A stretch of DNA of 64,000 bases from Companilactobacillus baiquanensis (GTDB lineage: Bacteria > Bacillota > Bacilli > Lactobacillales > Lactobacillaceae): NCBI RefSeq assembly GCF_003946605.1, contig NZ_RHOQ01000002.1:310001-374000 (forward strand), written 5' to 3'. Below, in pieces: positions 34,994-43,517 of this stretch. The notes below the pieces were generated by a model that made no database searches, was not told the origin of the DNA, and worked only from the letters and a program-made list of their open reading frames with translations. Each line of letters opens with the position of its first letter. Within the stretch, counting starts at the first letter, position 1. A program made the translations under genes and the position numbers.

Positions 34994-35103
34994 TTTTTAA
35001 GACCGGATAGAACAGAGGTTCGCAAATTATGAAATAGGAAAGCTGATATATAGGCTTCCCTATTTTTTTGTTTCTATATCAAACGGATGGGGTAGGAAAG
35101 TCC

Positions 35104-35185
35104 TTTGCACAAAATTTTGCACTTTAGTTAAAAGACAATTTGAAAATAAAAAAAGTGCAAAAAATTTGCACAACGTTTTGCACTT
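35104..35185. repeat. candidate integrase arm sites
   Basis: TTTGCACAAAATTTTGCACTT (two 10-mers, 35104-35124) recurs as TTTGCACAACGTTTTGCACTT (35165-35185), with an extra AGTGCAAA in between. Two copies 61 bp apart next to the integrase gene and tRNA-Thr fit arm-type binding sites of a tyrosine integrase. Confidence 0.5.
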
Positions 35186-35190
35186 GAGTG

Positions 35191-36306
35191 CTAAAAATCA
35201 TCTAGTAAGCCTTCTAGGCGGGCGTCTTCGTCCTGCTGAACGGCACGCATGATGTGGGCATAGATTCTTAACGTTACTTGTGGGTTGGCATGACCAACTC
35301 GCTGAGAAACATACAGTAGACTGAAATTATGGGCAAACAAGTAAGATACGTGCGTATGTCTTAACCCGTGAGGTGTTATTACATCTTTTACGCCTGCCTC
35401 CTTAAGAAGATCTTTCAACATATCGCTTACGGCTTTATTACTAGGGTTTTCTCTTTTTTTATTTCTAAATACAAAATCGTTATCGTTCGTTATCCCTTTA
35501 GCTTTGTAATAATTTTCTTGGTTAGTTTTATGCTTTTTTAAAAGATCCATAGTTTTAGGATTTATAGCGATTGTTCTAGTTGAAGTCGGGTTTTTTGTTT
35601 CCTTAATCGTGTTTCCTCCGGAGGGTATCGCGTGTTTGATCGTTACAGTATTATTTTCAAAATGAACATTATTCCAACTCAATGCGTGAGCCTCCTCAAA
35701 TCTAGCACCAGAATTACCAATAAATATTATTTCAAGAGCTGATGTATTAGACAGGTCATATCTTAATTCAGCTTGATGTAGCAATTTAGCAAAATCATCT
35801 AGCTGCAAATATTTATCTTCCGCATTAACGGCTGCCACTCCAAACACTAATTTTACGTTCCTAGTGAAGTTTCGGCGCATGATACCTTCGTCTATCGCCT
35901 CGTCACACATTGCCTTCACATACGAATTTAGGCGGCTAACGGTAGATTTTGATCGCTTTGCACCGTATTTATTAATAAATTCTTGATATTCACTTTTTGA
36001 AACATCTATAAGTCTTTCATCGCCAAAATATTCCTTTAATTTTTTCCCATAATTCTCATACCGTTTCATACCACCCTGGTTAACGCCAGGAAGGCGGTAA
36101 AGTTCAGTCCATTTAGTATAGTAATCTGTAAATGATATGTTGATCTTACTAAAGTCCATTTGCTTTTTATCTAACTGCATTTCTCTTTCAAAATCTATCG
36201 CAGCTGACTTACGATCAAAAGTATTACTTTTAGTATGATACTTCCCGTGATTATCCTTATACGAAATTCTAGCTTCCCATTTTCCATTCCTTTTATTAAC
36301 CGACAT
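35191..36306 (-). CDS. int: tyrosine-type phage integrase
   Basis: 371 aa. N-terminal AP2-like arm-binding region (WEARISYKDNHGKYHTKSNTF), SAM-like core-binding domain (about residues 60-160), and a catalytic domain with Arg in GARFEEAHALSW, HGLRHTH (HxxR) and Tyr in RIYAHIM. It integrates phage DNA, most likely at the adjacent tRNA-Thr. It is transcribed toward the tRNA. Candidate arm sites lie just past its stop. Confidence 0.95.
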   Translation of the reverse strand: MSVNKRNGKWEARISYKDNHGKYHTKSNTFDRKSAAIDFEREMQLDKKQMDFSKINISFTDYYTKWTELYRLPGVNQGGMKRYENYGKKLKEYFGDERLIDVSKSEYQEFINKYGAKRSKSTVSRLNSYVKAMCDEAIDEGIMRRNFTRNVKLVFGVAAVNAEDKYLQLDDFAKLLHQAELRYDLSNTSALEIIFIGNSGARFEEAHALSWNNVHFENNTVTIKHAIPSGGNTIKETKNPTSTRTIAINPKTMDLLKKHKTNQENYYKAKGITNDNDFVFRNKKRENPSNKAVSDMLKDLLKEAGVKDVITPHGLRHTHVSYLFAHNFSLLYVSQRVGHANPQVTLRIYAHIMRAVQQDEDARLEGLLDDF

Positions 36307-36328
36307 TTATCAATTTCTCACTTTCATA

Positions 36329-36358
36329 AACTAAACTTCGGTTTAGTTCTATTTTTTT
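36329..36358 (+). terminator. hairpin with UUCG loop
   Basis: AACTAAAC-TTCG-GTTTAGTT (a C(UUCG)G tetraloop) followed by CTATTTTTTT, just upstream of int. It would stop rightward transcription entering from the integrase side, or act as a leader hairpin of int. Confidence 0.6.
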
Positions 36359-36432
36359 GCCGTTTTTTCAACAGAAAATTTACAAATCAAGGGGGTTTAA
36401 TTAACTAATAGGGGCACGTATGTTCTTTTGAC

Positions 36433-36460
36433 GATAAAAATAAAAAGCCAATTAAGGCTT
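36433..36460 (-). terminator. terminator of the membrane-protein gene
   Basis: Minus-strand AAGCC-ttaatt-GGCTT followed by TTTTATTTTT, just after the stop of the gene at 36466. Confidence 0.7.
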
Positions 36461-36465
36461 AATAT

Positions 36466-37176
36466 TTAATTTGCTAGATTAACCGTTATGTCATAAGTTT
36501 TATAAGCACTATCGTCCTCGACATCATCGGTATCATAATTAGCGTCCCATTTTAATCTGATGTTCTTGATGTCCTTGGGATTATTTAGTGTTGTTAAAGT
36601 ATATAGAACATTACCTGATTTTTTTGCATTTTTAGCTATGTCACCGTCAAAATCATCACTAGAATACATATTTGCGTCCACTTGTTGGCCATCACTTGTA
36701 ACCAGTGTTCCTTGGCTAGGGTAAAAATTAATATCCCTAGAGGCTTCGACGTTAAAATGAACAAGTATAATTCCCTTATAAACGTGGTTATCTTCTTCTT
36801 TATCTTTAAATGGTTTAATTTTGGCAACCTTTACGCGATCAATATTGACCTTAGTTCCGGCCCATGATTCGTCGTTATATTTAGGATTGTAACTTATTTC
36901 CTTAAGCACGGTAGCTTCATCATTATCGAGTTCTATTGTTTTACTATTATTCTTTGCCGTATTTGAATCGTCAGTATCTTTACTTGTATTAGTTGTTTTT
37001 GCGTCTTTAACATCAGAACTATCCGAGCTATCGTTACCAGATCCGCCGATCATTGCCGGTACAATAAAAATAAGAACGATAGCGACGATTAACCAGAACC
37101 ACCATTTTTTATAAAACGGCTTTTTCTCTTTAACGGAGTATTCCTTTCCGTCTTTCCCCACTATTTTTTTAGACAT
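36466..37176 (-). CDS. membrane-anchored protein of the lysogeny module
   Basis: 236 aa. Short basic cytoplasmic N-terminus (MSKKIVGKDGKEYSVKEKKP), one membrane helix (WWFWLIVAIVLIFIVPAMI), Ser/Asp/Thr-rich linker, then an outer beta-rich domain of about 140 residues (TKVNIDRVKVAKIKPFKD..., IILVHFNVEASRDINFYPSQ). The outer part looks like the immunoglobulin-like DUF4352/DUF5067 class, without certainty. It lies between ImmA and int, where lysogenic-conversion and superinfection-exclusion genes are usual. No signal cleavage site. Confidence 0.78.
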   Translation of the reverse strand: MSKKIVGKDGKEYSVKEKKPFYKKWWFWLIVAIVLIFIVPAMIGGSGNDSSDSSDVKDAKTTNTSKDTDDSNTAKNNSKTIELDNDEATVLKEISYNPKYNDESWAGTKVNIDRVKVAKIKPFKDKEEDNHVYKGIILVHFNVEASRDINFYPSQGTLVTSDGQQVDANMYSSDDFDGDIAKNAKKSGNVLYTLTTLNNPKDIKNIRLKWDANYDTDDVEDDSAYKTYDITVNLAN

Positions 37177-37229
37177 AATAAACCCCCTAAATTTTCAGCT
37201 TTTAAAGTCGTCAGTTTCTGGACGTAATA

Positions 37230-37688
37230 TTACCTAATTTTTTTCATGTTGAAGCCACCGTTTAAATTGAAGCAATATCCTTTATAATCAAATTTTTCTC
37301 CGTATTTAAGGCGATAAGCGTCAATAGCCTTCCAAATGTAAGAGACGCTACACTCGAAAAAGTCCGCAAGTTCCCAAGGAGTTTTTATCTCGTTTTTATA
37401 GCAAGCTATTAGACTATCTAGGTCAACAAGTAGCATATAACCGTACCTACGCGCCTGTAATTCTTGTCTTCTTTCATTTAAACCGTCTTGACCGGAAATG
37501 TCCCCAACGGTTGTTTCGTAATGTCCAATTTCTTCTGCGACATCTTGGAGATTTTGTTGATAAGATCTATTTTCATTAATGTAAACGTGGTCGTTATATA
37601 TAGTCGCTCCTTGGAAGTCTGCCATACGTCCCGTATAAACAAATTTTAATTCAGAATATTTACTCATTAAATATTCAAGTCTATTCAT
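37230..37688 (-). CDS. ImmA/IrrE-type metallopeptidase
   Basis: 152 aa. The IrrE/ImmA domain shows DVAEEIGHYETTVGD, the phage variant of the zinc motif (E-x-x-x-H with a further acid downstream), and YINENRSYQQNLQ. In ICEBs1 and related phages ImmA cleaves the repressor to induce the element. It lies 12 bp downstream of the CI-like gene and shares its transcript. The first HExxH His is not present, which is common in this subgroup. Confidence 0.85.
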   Translation of the reverse strand: MNRLEYLMSKYSELKFVYTGRMADFQGATIYNDHVYINENRSYQQNLQDVAEEIGHYETTVGDISGQDGLNERRQELQARRYGYMLLVDLDSLIACYKNEIKTPWELADFFECSVSYIWKAIDAYRLKYGEKFDYKGYCFNLNGGFNMKKIR

Positions 37689-37700
37689 TAAACATCAGTC

Positions 37701-38015
37701 CTAATTTTCTTCATTTTGATCTCTAAGAAACTTTATAAAGTTTTTTACTTGTTTTTTTTGATCGTCTGATAGGTCTTTATAATTGATATCCAAATGGTTT
37801 GCTAGCAATTCGGGTTCTTCATTATTACCCAGTAAATAGTCAGTCGATACTTTAAAATATTTAGATAATTTTTTTAAATCGTCATTGCTTACATTTCTTC
37901 TATTGGATTCCCACATCGCGACTGTACTTTGACTAACATGAAGTATATCCGCCAGTTGTGGTTGTGATAAATTTTTACGCACTCGCAGTTTAGCTATTCT
38001 TTGTCCGGTGGTCAT
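37701..38015 (-). CDS. CI-like XRE repressor
   Basis: 104 aa. N-terminal XRE helix-turn-helix (RIAKLRVRKNLSQPQLADILHVSQSTVAMWESNRRNVSNDDLKKLSKYF), followed by an acidic segment and a Lys-rich tail. Too short for a self-cleaving LexA-type domain, so induction probably goes through the ImmA-like protease next door. Start ATG 38015 has AAAGGAG upstream. Confidence 0.9.
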   Translation of the reverse strand: MTTGQRIAKLRVRKNLSQPQLADILHVSQSTVAMWESNRRNVSNDDLKKLSKYFKVSTDYLLGNNEEPELLANHLDINYKDLSDDQKKQVKNFIKFLRDQNEEN

Positions 38016-38039
38016 AGGATTCAGCTCCTTTAGTAATAA

Positions 38040-38139
38040 ACTATCACATTATGTGATAGTTAGGGTAAAAAATAGGATAATATTACAAATAGTGTTTACA
38101 ATTACAATTAGTAATAGTATAGTTATCACATAAAGTAAT
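38040..38139. promoter_or_regulatory. lysis-lysogeny switch: operators and rightward promoter
   Basis: O1 is a perfect palindrome, CTATCACATTATGTGATAG (38041-38059), close to the repressor start. O2 (38121-38139) repeats the half-site TTATCACATAA. Rightward promoter TTTACA (38095-38100), 17 bp, TATAGT (38118-38123), whose -10 touches O2, so repressor bound there would block it. Confidence 0.75.
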
Positions 38140-38153
38140 AAGGAGGTGATTTG

Positions 38154-38375
38154 ATGAATAAATTAAAAGAGTATAGGAATATTTTGGGGGAAACACAGCA
38201 AGAATCAGCGGAACGCCTTAATATATCTATCTCTAAGTATCAAAAGGCGGAGCAAGGAATCCAAGGTGTGTCAGATTCACTTAAAATTAAAATGGCAAAT
38301 CACTTTAATACCAGCGTGGGGGTTCTTTTTTTTGGAGAAAACATCACATATAGTGATAAGAAAGTGACTAATTAA
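38154..38375 (+). CDS. Cro-like XRE protein
   Basis: 73 aa with a helix-turn-helix (LKEYRNILGETQQESAERLNISISKYQKAEQG). First rightward gene after the switch, so it probably acts as Cro. ATG 38154 follows AGGAGGTGA; the TTG at 38151 is an alternative start one codon earlier. A third operator-like palindrome lies in its last codons. Confidence 0.85.
   Translation: MNKLKEYRNILGETQQESAERLNISISKYQKAEQGIQGVSDSLKIKMANHFNTSVGVLFFGENITYSDKKVTN
38343..38357. promoter_or_regulatory. third operator-like palindrome
   Basis: ATCAC-ATATA-GTGAT with the same half-site as O1 and O2, inside the 3' end of the Cro-like gene. Confidence 0.45.
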
Positions 38376-38448
38376 AATACACTTAAATTGTATTAACTAT
38401 TAGGTTTATGACTCTACCAAAAAAGTGCAACTAAAAGGAGGTGATTAC

Positions 38449-38946
38449 ATGAATGATGTAAACATATTTCAAGAGTTTCTTAATTTGGAGATCAGGTCAA
38501 ATATAAAAGATCCAGATATTGCGGCGGCTACCGGAGTTACAGCGGCAGCAGTTGGTAAGTGGATGAAAAAGCGAAAGGTCAAAGACGAATACCTTTGGCC
38601 AATAGCTGACAGTTTAGGAGATAACAGATTTAAGTTAGCAGTTTTCTGTTACCAAAATAATCTTCCAACGATAATGTTGGAACTTACTAGTAGGTATAGA
38701 AATGATGATCTATCCATGGTAGTCGGAAGTCAGACAGAAGATATGGACAGCGACGAGGCTTTAGAAAAGCTAAAAGTTGAGTTGAGTAAGCCTAACCCGG
38801 ATATACGTATTATTGAACCCCGCTTAATAGAAATGCTTGAGACAGGCATACAAATGACTTTAGCGACATTCAATATTGCTAAAGATTACGGCGTACCTAT
38901 TCAAAAAGCCTTGATAGAAAGGAGTTATCATCATGCAAGAAGCTAA
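38449..38946 (+). CDS. early phage protein with N-terminal HTH
   Basis: 165 aa. Residues 20-50 look like a helix-turn-helix (KDPDIAAATGVTAAAVGKWMKKRKV). The rest is helical and unrecognised. Likely an early regulator. ATG 38449 follows AGGAGGTGATTAC; the longer in-frame opening at 38425 lies before the site. Its end overlaps the next gene by 14 bp. Confidence 0.75.
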   Translation: MNDVNIFQEFLNLEIRSNIKDPDIAAATGVTAAAVGKWMKKRKVKDEYLWPIADSLGDNRFKLAVFCYQNNLPTIMLELTSRYRNDDLSMVVGSQTEDMDSDEALEKLKVELSKPNPDIRIIEPRLIEMLETGIQMTLATFNIAKDYGVPIQKALIERSYHHARS

Positions 38947-39268
38947 ATCATTCGAGTTTGAACCGATTGCCGAGAAAAATAATTTAGTGCTTGGCTGGAT
39001 TGATAAGCGGACCTTAGAAGATCTGCAAAATCCATATGTCGAAGAAAACCGATTAGAAAATTTCAAGTGGGCTATGAAGATTTCAAAACTTTCTGATAAA
39101 ACACTTAGATCAATATTAGATAAGCCTTTTATCAGAAAACAGCTAGATATAGAGAACGGTGGTTGTGTTTATTATTCAGATGGTCATAGCCATTGGAAGT
39201 TTATAGCTCCGGAGTTTGGGAAGTTCGTAATAGATCACCCGCAATATTTTATTAAAGGAGGAATTTAA
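38933..39268 (+). CDS. hypothetical early phage protein
   Basis: 111 aa. No family recognised. Contains GWIDKRTLEDLQNPYVEENRLENFKW and a C-terminal part with a compact aromatic pattern (YYSDGHSHWKFIAPEFGKFV). AAAGGAGTT ribosome site. Overlaps the previous gene and is followed 2 bp later by the next, all rightward. Confidence 0.7.
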   Translation: MQEAKSFEFEPIAEKNNLVLGWIDKRTLEDLQNPYVEENRLENFKWAMKISKLSDKTLRSILDKPFIRKQLDIENGGCVYYSDGHSHWKFIAPEFGKFVIDHPQYFIKGGI

Positions 39269-39270
39269 GA

Positions 39271-39546
39271 ATGTATATATCAGATCCGGAACTGTTTGCG
39301 GATTACTTAAACAAAACTGAAAAAATTGGAAAAGAAAAAGCTAAAAGTAGAAAACTTTTAACTGATCTGCAAGAGCAAATTAGCATAGCAAAATTTAATC
39401 AAATGAGTAGTATTCAAAAAAGCTATGTAGAACCAATTCCAAACGATGTACTTCAATTTTTGAAAAAAGCAGGAATATCAATCGAGTGTAATTCATATAA
39501 CCGCAGTTTAACTAATGTCACTAACCAATATATTTTCAGTTTCTAG
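39271..39546 (+). CDS. hypothetical early phage protein
   Basis: 91 aa. Basic N-terminal helix (KTEKIGKEKAKSRKLLTDLQEQISIA) and a short C-terminal segment; no family recognised. AAAGGAGGAA ribosome site inside the preceding gene. Confidence 0.7.
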   Translation: MYISDPELFADYLNKTEKIGKEKAKSRKLLTDLQEQISIAKFNQMSSIQKSYVEPIPNDVLQFLKKAGISIECNSYNRSLTNVTNQYIFSF

Positions 39547-39558
39547 GAGGTAATAAAT

Positions 39559-39714
39559 ATGTTTTGGATATTATTTTTTAGTAGCGTCGCTTTTCTAGTT
39601 GGATATTTTTCAAGTGAAGAAGGCGGATTTCTAAATATGTTTGATTTTGATGAAGGGTGGATAAAGAAGCAAAATGAACGTTTTAAAAAAGTTTTTGATT
39701 TATTTTTCAAATAA
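39559..39714 (+). CDS. small membrane protein, 51 aa
   Basis: ATG at 39559 with CTAGGAGG nine bases upstream. One membrane helix (MFWILFFSSVAFLVGYFS), then an acidic stretch and a basic C-terminus (KKQNERFKKVFDLFFK). The operon position and ribosome site support it. Function unknown. Confidence 0.65.
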   Translation: MFWILFFSSVAFLVGYFSSEEGGFLNMFDFDEGWIKKQNERFKKVFDLFFK

Positions 39715-39758
39715 AAGCTATGTTATCGATACATATACAGACAGAACTCCTGATGTAA

Positions 39759-39794
39759 TAAAAAAAGACCTGCTATCCACAAAATAGCAAGTCT
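39759..39794 (-). terminator. hairpin with A-tract on the plus strand
   Basis: AGACCTGCTAT...ATAGCAAGTCT preceded by AAAAAAA. Only the minus-strand RNA would have a T tract, so it could stop antisense transcription within a rightward operon. A similar hairpin occurs at 49487. Confidence 0.5.
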
Positions 39795-39849
39795 CTCAGC
39801 AAAATAAAATTTTCAATACACATATTTTACCACAAAAGAGGTAAGTAAA

Positions 39850-40218
39850 ATGAAACAAATCGATTTAGATAACTCGTATCTATATGACGAGGAACGATAT
39901 AGAGCAGTTAATTCTTACGGATCTGCTCCAACGTTAAATGAAGATTACTTCACAGTCGATGGCGAGATTATTCGGGATTATAAAAATGAAACGCTTGACC
40001 CATATAGCAGTGTTCAAGAATTTGATGGCTATTATTTTGACTACGGCGACACAGATAGCTTTATTAGTTGGTTGCTGGATAAACATATATATGGTGTCAC
40101 AGAACTATTTAACGCTATGACACGACAAGGGCAACACGAATTCTTATTAAATGGATTCAAGCAAGTATCAAATGATTTCGATGACATGCTCCAATTTGAA
40201 GATGTCGAAAGAAGCTAG
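39850..40218 (+). CDS. hypothetical phage protein, acidic
   Basis: 122 aa, strongly acidic and rich in Tyr and Phe (YLYDEERYRAVNSYGSAP, EFDGYYFDYGDTDSFISWL). No family recognised. Acidic proteins directly before recT often modulate host nucleases, but nothing here proves that. AAAGAGGTAA ribosome site. Confidence 0.7.
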   Translation: MKQIDLDNSYLYDEERYRAVNSYGSAPTLNEDYFTVDGEIIRDYKNETLDPYSSVQEFDGYYFDYGDTDSFISWLLDKHIYGVTELFNAMTRQGQHEFLLNGFKQVSNDFDDMLQFEDVERS

Positions 40219-40229
40219 GAGGAATAATT

Positions 40230-41099
40230 ATGGCTAATGAAGTAGCAAAAGATGATAAAGAGTTAATGGCGACCGACTTTGATGTTAATGGTCAAAGCGT
40301 AAAACTAACAGCCAATACGGTTAAAAACTTTCTAGTTAATGGTAACGGAAAGATTACTGATCAAGAGGCTTTGATGTTTATCAGTTTATGTAAGTATCAA
40401 CATTTAAACCCGTTTTTAAATGAAGCGTACTTAATTAAGTTTGGTGACAGTCCAGCTCAAATCATTGTTTCAAAAGATGCGTTTATGAAACGTGCCGAAC
40501 AAAGTAAAAATTACAATGGTATCAAAGCTGGCTGCATCGTCGTACGTGATAAAGAAGTGATTTACACCGACGGAGCATTTACGTTACCGACAGATGAACT
40601 TGTTGGAGGCTGGGCTAACGTATTCAGAGATGATAGAAAAGCACCTATCTATATTGAAATTAGTTATTCAGAGTTTGTAAAAACTAAATATGGGAAACCT
40701 ACTGCAACTTGGGCGGCTATGCCTGCTAATATGATTCGCAAAACTGCAATAGTAAATGCTTTACGTGAGGCGTTCCCACAAGATTTAGGAGCTATGTACA
40801 CGGAGGAAGACGCTAATACTCAAGATAGTACCAGCGATGTTAATAAAGCCCCACACAGCCAGCCTAAAAAGAATCTTGATGATCTAGTAGGCGATGTACC
40901 AGATAAACCGGAAACGGATAATAAGCCGGTTAAAGATGTAACGCCTGAACCAGTTACTGAAGAAACTGATAACTCAATGAGTGATGAAGAAGCAAAACGA
41001 GCTTACGAAGAAATTAAGAATGGGGGTATTGATGAAGATGTTGAGCCAGAAGGAGAATCAAACCCAGAGCCGGACGGGCAAACGGATCTCTTTAAATAG
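40230..41099 (+). CDS. RecT/Bet-type single-strand annealing protein
   Basis: 289 aa. Bet/RecT core at residues 20-195 (MFISLCKYQHLNPFLNEAYLIKFGDSPAQIIVSKDAFMKRAE, GAFTLPTDELVGGWANVFRDDRK, MIRKTAIVNALREAFP), then a long acidic, Pro-rich tail as in many phage annealases. Anneals ssDNA during phage recombination with the nuclease encoded next. AGGAGGAA ribosome site. Confidence 0.92.
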   Translation: MANEVAKDDKELMATDFDVNGQSVKLTANTVKNFLVNGNGKITDQEALMFISLCKYQHLNPFLNEAYLIKFGDSPAQIIVSKDAFMKRAEQSKNYNGIKAGCIVVRDKEVIYTDGAFTLPTDELVGGWANVFRDDRKAPIYIEISYSEFVKTKYGKPTATWAAMPANMIRKTAIVNALREAFPQDLGAMYTEEDANTQDSTSDVNKAPHSQPKKNLDDLVGDVPDKPETDNKPVKDVTPEPVTEETDNSMSDEEAKRAYEEIKNGGIDEDVEPEGESNPEPDGQTDLFK

Positions 41100-41880
41100 T
41101 GAGAACTATTACGATTTAACGACAGATAAGCAATATCAATCACCGACATTCTTTAAGAAGTTCCTAGCTTGCGAAGCGGCGGCCATGGCTGAAATTAATG
41201 GCAAATATAAACCTGATTTTAAGAAAGCTTTACTAGTTGGTAATTACTTGCATTCATATTTTGAAAGTCCTGAAGCACATCAGAAATTTATTGATAAGAA
41301 TCAAGATGAACTTCTTTCTAAGAGAAAGCCTCACGGATTACTTAAAGAATATAAAGATGCTGATAAGATAATTGATACGTTAAAAGATGATGATGGTTTC
41401 ACTAAATTGTATCAAGGAAGTAAAGAAGTGATTGTTACTGGTCAAATCGATGGGGTCGATTGGAAAGGTAAAGTTGATTGTTTAAATCTTGAAAAAGGAT
41501 ATTTCATTGATTTAAAGACAACCCAGGATATTTTGAAAGTGTACTGGAATTCCGAGACGCGAACTAAAGAATCGTTTGTTGCTAAATGGAACTATCAACT
41601 TCAAATGTATGTTTATAAAGAATTGATATATCAAACATTTGGTGTTTGGTGTGATCCTTATATAGCTGCTGTTTCTAAGCAAGACATTCCTGATAAGGCC
41701 ATTATATCGATTCCTGATGAGCGGTTATATGAAGCGGAGGCACTTATAGATGAGAAACAATCTCATATTGAAGATGTTAAAAATGGAATTGTTGAACCAG
41801 AACGTTGTGAGCGATGTGAGTATTGCATATTAACTAAAAAGTTAAATGAAATTGTATCAATGGACGACATAATTAACTAG
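41032..41880 (+). CDS. PD-(D/E)XK exonuclease partner of RecT
   Basis: About 282 aa. DUF3799-like / lambda-exonuclease type: ALLVGNYLHSYFES, VTGQIDGVDWKGKVDCLNLEKGYFIDLKTTQD (catalytic D...D-x-K), and a C-terminal Cys cluster CERCEYCILTKK that may hold an Fe-S centre as in RecB/Cas4-like nucleases. The start is uncertain: ATG 41032 follows GGGGG and overlaps recT by 68 bp; the domain itself only needs residues from about 41,100. Confidence 0.85.
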   Translation: MKMLSQKENQTQSRTGKRISLNSENYYDLTTDKQYQSPTFFKKFLACEAAAMAEINGKYKPDFKKALLVGNYLHSYFESPEAHQKFIDKNQDELLSKRKPHGLLKEYKDADKIIDTLKDDDGFTKLYQGSKEVIVTGQIDGVDWKGKVDCLNLEKGYFIDLKTTQDILKVYWNSETRTKESFVAKWNYQLQMYVYKELIYQTFGVWCDPYIAAVSKQDIPDKAIISIPDERLYEAEALIDEKQSHIEDVKNGIVEPERCERCEYCILTKKLNEIVSMDDIIN

Positions 41881-41895
41881 AAAGGACGGGTAGCG

Positions 41896-42735
41896 ATGGC
41901 GAGACCGATAAAATCTGGGCTTGACTACTTTCCCTTCGATGTTGATTTTATAAATAACGAAAAAGTAGAAGCACTAATGGGCGAGTTTGGTAGTAAAGGT
42001 GTTCTCATGTTGGTTTATCTGCTGTCTGCGGTGTACAAGAAAGGTTACTACTTGCAGTGGAATAAATTGAGTGAGATGCAGTTGGTCAATAAGATTGATG
42101 GTCTTTCATCAACCATGGCTGATCAAATCGTTACCCGCTTAATTGATTACGGAACCTTTGATAAGGAACTGTTCAATTCGGTTAGGGTTTTAACGAGCCA
42201 GCGAATCCAAGAAACCTATTTAGATGCTACAAAGCGAAGAAAGCAACAAAAACCCACCTTGTATTGGATTAATGTAGCCAATAACTCTGATTCAAAAGGA
42301 GTTAATGTAAACATTAATACACAAAGTAAAGTAAATAAAAGTAAAGTAAATAAAAGTAATAAAGATAGTCACGACTCGAAACCCGCAAAGAGTGTTTACG
42401 ACCCGGACGATATTAATTTGAAACTAGCCAATTACTTGCTAACTAAGATACGTGAACGTAACTCTAGCATCTATCCGACTGATTCCAAGAACCCACCTGA
42501 TACACAGAAATGGGCTAATGACATCAGACTAATGCACGAACGTGATGCACGTTCTTACGACGATATCAAACGAATTATTGAATGGTGTCAACAAGACAGT
42601 TTTTGGCAGAACAATATCTTATCTGCTTCAAAACTTAGAAAGCAGTTTGGCAAGTTGATAGATAAAGCAGACGCACCAAATAATTTTAATGGCAACAAGG
42701 GTGGTAGAAAACCACTCTATGACTTGCCGTACTAG
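41896..42735 (+). CDS. replisome organizer (Lin1244/DUF4373 N-terminus)
   Basis: 279 aa. N-terminal winged-helix DUF4373 domain (GLDYFPFDVDFINNEKVEALMGEFGSKGVLMLVYLLSAVYKKGYY). The central linker is rich in Asn/Lys/Ser with a short internal duplication (SKVNKSKVNKS). The C-terminal DnaD-like part has NDIRLMHERDARSYDDIKRIIEWCQQDSFW. It binds the phage origin, often within its own gene, and recruits the loader encoded next. AAAGGACGG ribosome site. Confidence 0.85.
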   Translation: MARPIKSGLDYFPFDVDFINNEKVEALMGEFGSKGVLMLVYLLSAVYKKGYYLQWNKLSEMQLVNKIDGLSSTMADQIVTRLIDYGTFDKELFNSVRVLTSQRIQETYLDATKRRKQQKPTLYWINVANNSDSKGVNVNINTQSKVNKSKVNKSNKDSHDSKPAKSVYDPDDINLKLANYLLTKIRERNSSIYPTDSKNPPDTQKWANDIRLMHERDARSYDDIKRIIEWCQQDSFWQNNILSASKLRKQFGKLIDKADAPNNFNGNKGGRKPLYDLPY

Positions 42736-42744
42736 GGGGTAGCT

Positions 42745-43506
42745 ATGGAATCAATGTTTGGATTGGATAAAGTTTCCCGTGAAATAGCCTTAAAACACGG
42801 TGTTGACTATTCAGGAATTGACTTCAAAAAAGTTATTTCTGAGCGTGATAAACGAGAACAGCAACGATCTATCGAATTCACTAAAAAAAATATTCAAGTT
42901 AAGCGTGAGGGAATATTTAGAAGCTCTTTAGTGAGTGATTTCAGCGACCTACAATACAATTTTGCAGATTTTAGAACTGATACGCCTGAACAAGCAAGTG
43001 AGCTTAAACAGGCTAAGAATATTGCTAATAGGATCTATGTCGGTGAAACAGGTAACTTTCTTTTTACTGGTGAGCCAGGACTTGGTAAATCTATGTTGGC
43101 TGTTAGCATTTTGAACGGTTTGAATAGCCAAGATACCATATTATCATGCTACTTCTTGAGTTTTGCGATGTTCGTTAATAACTCACAAATGGCGTTTAAA
43201 GATCAGTTCTTACAACAAGACAACTACAAGGTTGAAGAGTGTGTTAAGAACTGTGACGTGCTTGTCATTGACGATCTGGGCAGTGAATCATCGTTAAGAT
43301 CCGAAATGAATGAAGCAACTAACTATGCTCAACGAATCTTATTTCGCTTTGCAGATTATCGAAAAAATAAAACAAATATCATCACCACAAACAATACAGG
43401 GCGTGAGCTACAACAGCTTTACGATCCAAAAATTATTAGTCGCTTAATGACAAAAAAAGCCGCTAACACAATTAAATTTAGCGGTAGCGACATGAGAAAT
43501 AATTAG
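42745..43506 (+). CDS. DnaC-like helicase loader ATPase
   Basis: 253 aa AAA+ protein. Walker A GEPGLGKS, Walker B VLVIDDLGSE, sensor IITTNN and arginine finger region ISRLMTKK. It loads host DnaB-type helicase at the phage origin. GGGGGTAGC ribosome site; 9 bp after the replisome organizer. Confidence 0.92.
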   Translation: MESMFGLDKVSREIALKHGVDYSGIDFKKVISERDKREQQRSIEFTKKNIQVKREGIFRSSLVSDFSDLQYNFADFRTDTPEQASELKQAKNIANRIYVGETGNFLFTGEPGLGKSMLAVSILNGLNSQDTILSCYFLSFAMFVNNSQMAFKDQFLQQDNYKVEECVKNCDVLVIDDLGSESSLRSEMNEATNYAQRILFRFADYRKNKTNIITTNNTGRELQQLYDPKIISRLMTKKAANTIKFSGSDMRNN

Positions 43507-43517
43507 GAGAAATTAAA

